Positions 1 to 4,499 of a stretch of 5,808 bases of DNA are shown piece by piece. Position numbers and translations under genes: made by a program. Each line of letters opens with the position of its first letter. Position 1 is the stretch's first letter. Source of the DNA: Dehalococcoidia bacterium. GTDB taxonomy: Bacteria > Chloroflexota > Dehalococcoidia > JACVQG01. The notes below the pieces were generated by a model. The model made no database searches, was not told the origin of the DNA, and saw only the letters and a list, made by a program, of their open reading frames with translations. The DNA is taken from NCBI GenBank assembly GCA_015661045.1, contig JACVQG010000102.1:1-5808 (forward strand), in the 5' to 3' direction.

Positions 1-783
1 AGGATCATGTGTATCCCTATCACAGAATATTAAATTAAAACAATACTCTCCATTTTGAAGTTGAGCTCCCAATATTCGCGCAAGAAAAAGTGGTTCAGGA
101 ATACCTCGATTAGGAACCCCCCTAATTCTATCACGATAAGGATATGTATCCTCTAAAAACCATCTCCTATCTGTCAAAGTTCGAATGAATGGACTTGGGC
201 CTACCACATACTGTGTTTCCTGACCTGATCCAAAGAAAGCTCCAAATATACCATAAGAATATATTTCAGTATTTGATAATTCTGTGAGGAGATCTCCACC
301 ATTTAAACTCCTTGTTTGTGGGGGTGGTGATATTTTTTTCCTCTTCGCTATAAACTCATGAAGTTTTTCAACTCCCTGACCCATATAGTCCAAATCTTCA
401 ATAAATTGTGCATGCCAAGCTTCGCTGGATTGTACCTTATGCAGCAGACGAATCAAATGATCAACGTGTTCACGGTATTCCTTTGAATGCCGTTTAAGAG
501 AGGGAATATTCTCTAGCAAACGAATAACTATAGGCTCTATTCGTTCAACATGAAATTCCAATTCCTCTAATTCTTCTTTACAATGGAGACATATTCGTTT
601 TTTTGTAACGGGGACAAAGTGTCTTCCACATAGAACGCAGTACCCACCTCGCCGTGTTTGACCGAGACACTGGTTAAACTCGGGTCTCATTTCGCGATGT
701 TTCATTGCTGTCTGTATGGTGGTTTCGGCCGCAGCTAAGACATCGGTTTGATATTTCCCCTCATTACCATCATGGAATAACAT
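1..783 (-). CDS. Partial hypothetical protein with a four-cysteine zinc-ribbon motif (3' end outside window)
   Basis: An uninterrupted reverse-strand frame of 261 codons runs from an ATG at 783-781 to the left edge with no stop, so the C-terminus lies outside the window. The start is supported by AGGAG at 793-789, five bases before the ATG. The protein is not recognised. Residues 49-68 hold CVLC-x12-CLHC, a treble-clef or rubredoxin-like zinc-binding arrangement. A Glu/Leu-rich, probably helical stretch follows at about 69-95, then a charged helical region to about 150. A Pro-rich linker (about 151-157) leads to a more globular second half rich in aromatic and Gly residues (about 165-261). 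No signal peptide or membrane segment is seen. The gene is clearly more AT-rich than those on the right of the window and lies on the side of the tRNA-Arg fragment where an integrated element is expected, so it is probably cargo of that element. The open frame, the RBS and the spaced cysteine pairs make it very likely a real gene. Its function is unknown. Confidence 0.8.
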   Translation of the reverse strand, partial: MLFHDGNEGKYQTDVLAAAETTIQTAMKHREMRPEFNQCLGQTRRGGYCVLCGRHFVPVTKKRICLHCKEELEELEFHVERIEPIVIRLLENIPSLKRHSKEYREHVDHLIRLLHKVQSSEAWHAQFIEDLDYMGQGVEKLHEFIAKRKKISPPPQTRSLNGGDLLTELSNTEIYSYGIFGAFFGSGQETQYVVGPSPFIRTLTDRRWFLEDTYPYRDRIRGVPNRGIPEPLFLARILGAQLQNGEYCFNLIFCDRDTHDP

Positions 784-1021
784 CCCTTCTCCTCGCATTC
801 ATTTTTTAGGCGCTAAACTTTACGCTCTGTTTATCCAGGTCGAATTAATTTTTTATTTACATTCCCGACTCATGTATCTTATGGTAGTGAAGTTACACTG
901 AGGTGAAAAATCAACATGCAATTATTACAAATTACTGACAAACTGGAAGGTAGCGCCCTTCCATAAGAACAAAGAGCTTAGATGATATCTGGTGGGACCA
1001 GAAGGGACGTAAATAAAAGGG
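784..1021. other. Gene-poor AT-rich intergenic stretch left of the tRNA fragment
   Basis: This spacer holds no convincing gene. It contains the RBS of the reverse-strand gene ending at 783, a weak forward promoter-like pair (856-885) and a 16-codon forward reading frame at 916-966. That frame starts ATG, is preceded by GAGGTG at 900-905 and stops at TAA. No integrase or excisionase gene, which often sits beside a tRNA attachment site, is visible here. Confidence 0.5.
856..885 (+). promoter_or_regulatory. Possible sigma70-type promoter before a 16-codon ORF
   Basis: TTTACA at 856-861 is followed after 18 bases by TATGGT at 880-885. Fifteen bases downstream is GAGGTG, then an ATG at 916 that opens a 16-codon frame ending at 966. 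The -35 box matches 5 of 6 consensus positions and the -10 box 4 of 6. In AT-rich DNA such a pair can occur by chance, so the call is weak. Confidence 0.25.
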
Positions 1022-1068
1022 TTTTCCTAAACCGCGTGTCGGGCGTTCGAGTCGCCCCGGGGGTACCA
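1022..1068 (+). other. 3' half of tRNA-Arg(CCU): probable attachment site (att) of an integrated element
   Basis: From 1024 the sequence reads as the second half of a tRNA. It has anticodon loop TT-CCT-AA (1024-1030, anticodon CCU for arginine), the 3' side of the anticodon stem ACCGC (1031-1035) and a five-base variable loop GTGTC (1036-1040). The T arm is perfect: GGGCG, TTCGAGT, CGCCC (1041-1057). Then come the 3' acceptor strand CGGGGGT (1058-1064), discriminator A and encoded CCA (1066-1068). No matching 5' acceptor strand, D arm or 5' anticodon strand (GCGGT expected) lies upstream, and similarity stops at the anticodon loop. Tyrosine-recombinase elements commonly cross over there and leave a duplicated tRNA 3' end at their far border. 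The intact tRNA would then lie to the left beyond the window, with the element between. A decayed tRNA pseudogene is the alternative. Confidence 0.75.
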
Positions 1069-1349
1069 TATTTTAAAGCTAAAATTGACATAGGGGTCCC
1101 CGACCAAATACCTTCGCAAGTATAACTTCCAGTAACTGTGGAACAGTCCTCTTTTCTGGCCACTTGAACATAACCCAAAACTGTACTGGCAAATATAGGA
1201 GAAATGACACTTTCTAACTGCCGTTCCATAGGTGCAATCGCTTGCGTCTAATCAGGGGTGGTGCTATTATTGGCGCACTAAAGGGACTTATTATTTTGAT
1301 CAGGAAAGACGGTGTCTATTACAGGGGTTATCCATCTGTTGGGGGTACA

Positions 1350-1898
1350 ATGCCTGACTGCGATTGGCCTGGAAACGATGAATTGATGAAAAGATACCAC
1401 GATGAGGAATGGGGAAAGTCCAACCATTCCGATAGGGTCCACTTTGAATTCTTGATACTCGAAGGAGCGCAGGCCGGCTTAAGTTGGAAGACAATCCTGC
1501 ATAGACGCGAAGGCTACAAAAAAGCCTTCTATAACTATAACTGGGACAAAGTTGCCTGGATGACGGAAAAGGATGTAGAGCGATTGCTTAAGGACCCTGG
1601 CATTATCCGCAACCGGATGAAAATCAACTCTGCAATCAACAATGCTAAGAGATTCATTGTGATAAGAGAGGAATTTGGATCTTTCGACAAATATCTCTGG
1701 CATTTTACCGATGGCAAGGTTATAAACAACAAGCCGCAGTCATTGAAAGAGTTGCCCGCAACAACGGAATTGTCAGAAAAAATCAGTAAGGACTTGAAGA
1801 TGCGAGGCTTCAGCTTTGTCGGTTCCACTGTCATCTACGCCCATTTGCAGGCAGTCGGCGTAGTCAATGATCATTTGGCAGGCTGTAGCTTAAAATAA
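1350..1898 (+). CDS. tag: DNA-3-methyladenine glycosylase I (Tag)
   Basis: Tag removes 3-methyladenine from alkylated DNA by cleaving the N-glycosidic bond, the first step of base-excision repair in the cytoplasm. It belongs to the helix-hairpin-helix glycosylase superfamily. The frame is open from an ATG at 1242, but starting at 1350 gives 182 residues, close to E. coli Tag (187). It also puts the zinc ligands at Cys4, His17, His175 and Cys179, the E. coli positions. With this numbering the 3-methyladenine pocket residues Tyr16, Glu38 and Trp46 (in LEG-QAGLSW) also coincide. The 36 residues upstream have no counterpart in the family. The RBS at 1350 is only a G-run (1341-1345), so translation may be modest. 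The C-terminus ends two residues after the CSL stretch, with no long tail. No clear promoter or terminator was found. It lies just right of the tRNA-Arg fragment and stands alone. The family assignment is very secure. Confidence 0.96.
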   Translation: MPDCDWPGNDELMKRYHDEEWGKSNHSDRVHFEFLILEGAQAGLSWKTILHRREGYKKAFYNYNWDKVAWMTEKDVERLLKDPGIIRNRMKINSAINNAKRFIVIREEFGSFDKYLWHFTDGKVINNKPQSLKELPATTELSEKISKDLKMRGFSFVGSTVIYAHLQAVGVVNDHLAGCSLK

Positions 1899-1934
1899 TT
1901 AACTTCGAATTGTCAGCAATAATAGAGTACCGTT

Positions 1935-2061
1935 GAGAGTCGAACTCTCCCTGAAACGCGAGTTGAAGGGATTCACGGCTGGTGTTTTCTCCAGTATAAT
2001 CCGCGTTATGTGGCACAGGTTGCCACATTACCCCGTTTTGGTGTAGCCTTAGCCGCCACCA
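1935..2061 (+). ncRNA. Candidate structured RNA: row of adjacent stems
   Basis: Four helices can be drawn without conflict. GAGAGT (1935-1940) pairs with ACTCTC (1944-1949) around CGA. AACGCG (1955-1960) pairs with CGCGTT (2002-2007) and encloses a small CTGG/CCAG stem (1979-1982 with 1991-1994). ATGTGGCA (2008-2015) pairs with TGCCACAT (2021-2028) around a five-base loop and starts on the base after the previous helix, allowing coaxial stacking. TGGTG (2039-2043) pairs with CACCA (2057-2061). No known RNA family was recognised. The strand is uncertain because perfect stems fold on either. This is a hypothesis from pairing only. Confidence 0.25.
2008..2028. repeat. Perfect 8-bp inverted repeat (ATGTGGCA/TGCCACAT)
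   Basis: ATGTGGCA at 2008-2015 and TGCCACAT at 2021-2028 are exact reverse complements around the loop CAGGT. No T-run follows, so it is not an intrinsic terminator. The TGCCACA half recurs at 2104-2110. Confidence 0.6.
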
Positions 2062-2098
2062 GTTTAACGCAAAATTTTATCAATACGACAATCACGTA

Positions 2099-2145
2099 TG
2101 GCATGCCACAATAAACCCCGGTGAAGTGGGCAGGCATAACCGGGG
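2099..2145. repeat. Palindrome TGGCATGCCA followed by a CCCCGGT/ACCGGGG stem
   Basis: A perfect 10-base palindrome occupies 2099-2108. It is followed by CCCCGGT (2116-2122), which pairs exactly with ACCGGGG (2139-2145) around a 16-base loop. The GC-rich stem is followed by ATTTC rather than a T-run, so it is not a good intrinsic terminator. The palindrome could be an operator for a dimeric regulator or part of the larger folded region. Confidence 0.5.
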
Positions 2146-2222
2146 ATTTCAGGCGTAGTTGCTCTTTGGTTAAGCTAAGATTGATTAATCTGAGTTAAGG
2201 CATTAAATATAGATAATATTAA

Positions 2223-2250
2223 GATAACTATAAAGCATCTATAAGTTATC
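2223..2250. repeat. AT-rich 7-bp inverted repeat (GATAACT/AGTTATC)
   Basis: GATAACT at 2223-2229 pairs with AGTTATC at 2244-2250 around a 14-base loop, within the most AT-rich part of the region. It may be a regulator binding site or chance pairing. Confidence 0.35.
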
Positions 2251-2390
2251 TGTCAGGCATTACGAGCATTTTAACCGTTTCCCGTGTTTAATCCACGAGG
2301 CGGAAAATATTCTGGTCTTGGACATTTGGTCTCTTACTGTATGGCATTTAGCTCCTCAGATATCGAGGTCCCAGTTTCAACCAGTTGAAG

Positions 2391-2417
2391 TGTAATCCTG
2401 TTTGCAGGCTGATTACA
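2391..2417. repeat. Hairpin TGTAATC...GATTACA upstream of the zinc-ribbon gene
   Basis: TGTAATC (2391-2397) and GATTACA (2411-2417) are exact reverse complements. Inside them CTG (2398-2400) can pair with CAG (2405-2407) around TTTG, leaving GCT bulged on the 3' side. It lies about 150 bases before the GTG start of the next gene and could be part of a long leader or an operator. Confidence 0.4.
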
Positions 2418-2567
2418 GTTGCATAACCGCCGGGGATAGTGTATGATGTTAAAAGTTAGGCAAGTTTAGGTTACATATACTTTTTCAAATCGTCCCTAGT
2501 TTGTTCACGATTTCCGCTGAGTATTCGCTGACCCAGACTCTAACAATAAAACAAATAGGAGTGGTCA

Positions 2568-2897
2568 GTGAGTTTTCAAGACAAGTCTATCCAGTGTGCC
2601 GATTGTGGGATCAATTTCACCTTTAGTGCAGGTGAGCAAGAGTTCTTCAGTTCTAAAGGCTACACTAACGAGCCCCGGCGCTGTCCCACCTGCCGTCAGG
2701 CAAAGAAATCCGAGCGCAACGGAAATGCAGGTTATGGAAACGGCGGTTATAGCAGTGGCGGGCGAACACCTTCACGCGAGATGTTTACTGTAACATGTGC
2801 GCAGTGCGGCAAGGATGCACAAGTCCCGTTTCAACCACGTGGTGACAAGCCCGTCTATTGTAGCGATTGCTTTCGCAAGGTAGCAGTTAGCAGATAA
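2568..2897 (+). CDS. Small double zinc-ribbon protein (zf-trcl type plus CxxC-x17-CxxC domain)
   Basis: This 109-residue soluble protein has two metal-binding modules. The N-terminal module has C10-x2-C13 and C39-x2-C42 spaced by 25 residues, with the FSAGEQEFF..KG..NEPRRC pattern of the 'probable zinc-ribbon' (zf-trcl) family. A low-complexity Gly/Asn/Tyr/Ser linker (about 50-66) joins it to a C-terminal CAQC-x17-CSDC module (Cys77, 80, 98, 101). The C-terminal module matches the known CxxC-x17-CxxC domain with its VPFxPRxxKPVYC core. Such proteins occur in many environmental bacteria, and a nucleic-acid or protein-binding role is assumed but not shown. The start is GTG at 2568, fixed by AGGAG at 2557-2561 six bases upstream. 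The gene is monocistronic: a long hairpin-rich leader precedes it, and a palindrome and strong terminator follow. All eight cysteines are present. Family identity is secure and function is unknown. Confidence 0.92.
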   Translation: MSFQDKSIQCADCGINFTFSAGEQEFFSSKGYTNEPRRCPTCRQAKKSERNGNAGYGNGGYSSGGRTPSREMFTVTCAQCGKDAQVPFQPRGDKPVYCSDCFRKVAVSR

Positions 2898-2898
2898 A

Positions 2899-2915
2899 GC
2901 TTCTTTCAAAGAAGC
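2899..2915. repeat. Perfect palindrome just after the zinc-ribbon stop codon
   Basis: GCTTCTTT (2899-2906) and AAAGAAGC (2908-2915) are exact reverse complements around a single C, starting one base after the TAA stop. In RNA it would form a short hairpin before the main terminator and could protect the 3' end of the transcript or assist termination. Confidence 0.55.
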
Positions 2916-2927
2916 CGGGACTAAGTC

Positions 2928-2968
2928 GAAACCAGGCAGAATAAATATTCTGCCTGGTTTCTTTTTTT
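2928..2968 (+). terminator. Strong intrinsic terminator of the zinc-ribbon gene
   Basis: GAAACCAGGCAGAAT (2928-2942) pairs perfectly over 15 bp with 2947-2961 around the loop AAAT. Seven T residues (2962-2968) follow directly. It lies 30 bases after the stop codon and cleanly separates this gene from the tube-protein gene. Confidence 0.95.
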
Positions 2969-3047
2969 GCCGCTGAGAGTGGTTTGAGCCGTATCCAATG
3001 ACAAATAAAGGAGCATAGGCTCTTACATGGTTTTATAATAATACAAT

Positions 3048-3076
3048 TGGACATCCTCAAAGGCTTCTATTAAAAT
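3048..3076 (+). promoter_or_regulatory. Probable sigma70-type promoter of the tube-protein gene
   Basis: TGGACA (3048-3053) and TAAAAT (3071-3076) each match the -35/-10 consensus at 5 of 6 positions and are separated by the optimal 17 bases. Transcription would begin about 30 bases before the ATG at 3113, leaving a short leader with AGGAG at 3102-3106. A second -10-like TATAAT at 3034-3039 lacks a matching -35 box. Confidence 0.55.
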
Positions 3077-3112
3077 AGCAACAATGTGAAATAATCTGAA
3101 AAGGAGCTTAAC

Positions 3113-3607
3113 ATGCCCCAGTTTAGTGTAAACGCCAACCGCCTGGATCCGTATAAGAACTTCAAGTTCCGGGTTAAATGGGATGGGAAATATATCCCCG
3201 GAGTTAGTAAAATAACCGCCCTCAAAAGGTCTACGGAGCCGGTTATACACCGCGACGGCGATGATGCGAGTAATTCACATTTATCACCCGGTACCTGGAA
3301 GTTCGAGCCAATCGTCATGGAACGAGGGATTACGCATGATGCTGAGTTTGAGAACTGGGCTAACCTCAGCTATCGCGTTGGCGGCGCTATATCCCTCAAG
3401 AATTTCAGAAAAGATATCTATGTAGAATTGCTCATCGAGCAAGGGGTGGTGGTGAAGGCATTTAAGGTCTATCGTTGCTGGGTATCGGAATATCAGGTCT
3501 TGCCAGACCTCGATGCTAGTTCCAATTCGGTGGCAATCGAGTCAGTAACACTTGAGAACGAAGGGTGGGAAAGAGACACGGCTGTTGCTGAACCCGCTGA
3601 GACCTGA
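3113..3607 (+). CDS. Phage-type tail tube protein (T4 gp19 family), orphan
   Basis: The 164-residue protein matches the gp19-like tail tube family, which builds the inner tube of contractile phage tails, extracellular contractile injection systems and related particles. The N-terminal signature DPYKNFKFRVKWDGKYIPGV (residues 12-31) forms the first beta strands. The family's VSKITAL region follows, then a charged loop (46-55) before SPGTWKFEPIVMERGITHD (58-76), the conserved strand-turn segment. The C-terminal part includes LDASSNSVAIESVTLENEGW (133-152), also family-typical. Length is normal and no residues seem lost. The ATG at 3113 has AGGAG six bases upstream. The gene has its own promoter and terminator. 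No sheath, baseplate, spike, AAA+ ATPase or other tail gene lies in the window, and both flanks are unrelated cellular genes. It may be a domesticated or remnant phage gene, or a subunit encoded apart from its partners. The fold assignment is strong and the biological role open. Confidence 0.9.
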   Translation: MPQFSVNANRLDPYKNFKFRVKWDGKYIPGVSKITALKRSTEPVIHRDGDDASNSHLSPGTWKFEPIVMERGITHDAEFENWANLSYRVGGAISLKNFRKDIYVELLIEQGVVVKAFKVYRCWVSEYQVLPDLDASSNSVAIESVTLENEGWERDTAVAEPAET

Positions 3608-3685
3608 TTTCGGTCATAGTCGATTGCCGGATATTCTACCAGGCGTAAGGGGTTCCCACAAGGTACTACGAGTTTAATATAACGG

Positions 3686-3723
3686 AAAGCCTCGGGCCAG
3701 CTATGCTGTCCGGGGCTTTTTTT
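3686..3723 (+). terminator. Intrinsic terminator of the tube-protein gene
   Basis: AAAGCCTCGG (3686-3695) pairs with CCGGGGCTTT (3710-3719) over 10 bp with one T-G wobble. An inner CAGC/GCTG pairing (3698-3701 with 3705-3708) extends the stem. T residues run through 3717-3723 and, after one A, continue for five more. It ends transcription about 80 bases after the stop codon. Confidence 0.92.
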
Positions 3724-3728
3724 ATTTT

Positions 3729-3759
3729 TGCTATCATGATGCTCTTCAATCTGATAGCA
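3729..3759. repeat. 8-bp inverted repeat between convergent genes
   Basis: TGCTATCA (3729-3736) and TGATAGCA (3752-3759) are exact reverse complements around a 15-base loop. On the reverse strand the right-hand gene's transcript would reach it, but no T-run follows on that strand, so it is a poor terminator in that direction. It may act as a 3'-end stabilising hairpin. Confidence 0.4.
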
Positions 3760-3817
3760 TTAGAAGCTTTTTCTTGTAGAAAGCCAATTATGACATAGGA
3801 TGATGGGCGGGCCTATT

Positions 3818-4153
3818 TTACAAATAAAGATTAAAAATCTCTGTTCCGTTGATGAAGACTATAGCTAAACTCCAGTATACAAGCAACATGTAAAGCGACA
3901 CGGAGTACAGGGCAATATTAAACGATAACCTGGAGTGATGCCGGTACATCTTCCACAAGAAGCAAGCAGCAATGGCCGCACCTATTAGTTTTACAACCAG
4001 GAAAGAATCTTTGGTTACCCATGCCTGTAGCAGGGGATTCATTTCATGTGCATACCCCTGCTCAATAAGGAACCTGCTAATTACGCCATCGGCAGCCCCC
4101 AGGGCTATTAAAGTGCCTAGCAGGCATCTGAACTGGCGATGCCGCTTGTCCAT
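3818..4153 (-). CDS. Small three-helix membrane protein, DUF5658-like
   Basis: The protein has 111 residues when started at the ATG at 4153-4151, which has GAGGG at 4162-4158 four bases upstream. A longer in-frame start at 4192 would add 13 polar residues but has no RBS. A short basic N-terminus leads into helix 1 (about 9-29). Then comes a loop with EQGYAHEMNPLL (31-42), whose Glu-x-Asn-Pro pattern is typical of DUF5658 proteins. Helix 2 (about 50-68), a basic loop KMYRHHSR (68-75) and helix 3 (about 80-101) complete it. The positive residues suggest a cytoplasmic N-terminus and second loop. No function is known for the family. The gene is convergent with the tube-protein gene and divergent from the AIR-synthase-like gene, so it is a separate unit. 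A -10-like TACAAT (reverse strand, 4211-4206) lies upstream without a good -35 box. The membrane character is clear and the family name less certain. Confidence 0.8.
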   Translation of the reverse strand: MDKRHRQFRCLLGTLIALGAADGVISRFLIEQGYAHEMNPLLQAWVTKDSFLVVKLIGAAIAACFLWKMYRHHSRLSFNIALYSVSLYMLLVYWSLAIVFINGTEIFNLYL

Positions 4154-4410
4154 GTTTCCCTCTGTTTTCGGCTTGGTTTCTGGATTTTTCATATTTTATG
4201 GAACTATTGTAAAGAAATTGGCCATAAAAATAAAGAACGAGGCGGTTAATTATCAGTATTATTTGCATAAAGTTGTGTCGAATTACCATAACTATCTAAA
4301 CGGACGAATTTACAGGCACTTTAAAGGCTGGTTCACTTTTTTTGCAATTGAAGCTGTGGTAGTGGTATGACTATCTTGAAAAGTGATACAATTGTCTGCA
4401 CCAGCCAGCC

Positions 4411-4432
4411 GGGACGTAACGACGAACGTCTC
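4411..4432. repeat. Hairpin in the leader of the HypE-like gene
   Basis: GGGACGT (4411-4417) pairs with ACGTCTC (4426-4432) over 7 bp with one G-T wobble around an 8-base loop, about 70 bases before the start codon. No T-run follows, and no known riboswitch was recognised. Confidence 0.35.
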
Positions 4433-4447
4433 TTGATCGAATGAGGA

Positions 4448-4476
4448 TTCGGCAAAGTAATGCCTTCTAATATTAT
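4448..4476 (+). promoter_or_regulatory. Weak promoter candidate of the HypE-like gene
   Basis: TATTAT at 4471-4476 matches the -10 consensus at 5 of 6 positions. TTCGGC lies 17 bases upstream (4448-4453) and matches the -35 box poorly. The resulting leader would just include the RBS. TACAAT at 4387-4392 is an alternative -10 without a good -35 box. Confidence 0.25.
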
Positions 4477-4499
4477 ATTTAAAGGAGTGAAGGGTAAAT

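Larger units (their letters stand above)
1899..2567. other. Long gene-free region with clustered hairpins and short repeats
   Basis: About 670 bases lie between tag and the zinc-ribbon gene with no supported reading frame on either strand. The first third (1935-2145) is dense in perfect inverted repeats, listed separately. The central part (about 2175-2260) is AT-rich and holds another inverted repeat. The last third has a hairpin at 2391-2417 and leads into the RBS of the next gene. Two imperfect direct repeats (TGCCACA..ACCCCG, and GCATAACCG..GGGGAT) also fall here. It could be a structured RNA gene, a long 5' leader of the downstream gene, or remains of a small non-coding element. The sequence alone does not decide. 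Confidence 0.5.
4154..4499. other. Divergent intergenic region between the DUF5658-like and HypE-like genes
   Basis: No gene is supported in these ~345 bases. A forward reading frame from 3972 to 4370 crosses the region but begins antisense to the membrane-protein gene and has no RBS or recognisable product. The stretch should hold both divergent promoters. On the right side there are two candidate leader stems: GGCTGGT (4326-4332) with ACCAGCC (4400-4406), and GGGACGT (4411-4417) with ACGTCTC (4426-4432). Confidence 0.5.

Noticed and set aside
978..1229. Reverse-strand 83-codon frame across the tRNA fragment
   Set aside because: Its C-terminal part (GATRTPDTRFRK) is the antisense translation of the tRNA-Arg T arm and acceptor, a known source of spurious proteins. 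It has no RBS and the rest is unrecognised. A remnant coding piece at 1069-1229 cannot be fully excluded.
1921..2010. Possible reverse-strand tRNA suggested by a TTCGACT T-loop-like sequence
   Set aside because: With a seven-base T loop only three stem pairs form. No matching acceptor strand, D arm or anticodon arm could be drawn. The sequence is better explained as a simple hairpin.
3972..4370. Forward 132-codon frame
   Set aside because: It lies largely antisense to the membrane-protein gene, has no RBS, and its product has no recognisable pattern. The reverse-strand frame shows clear membrane helices and an SD.
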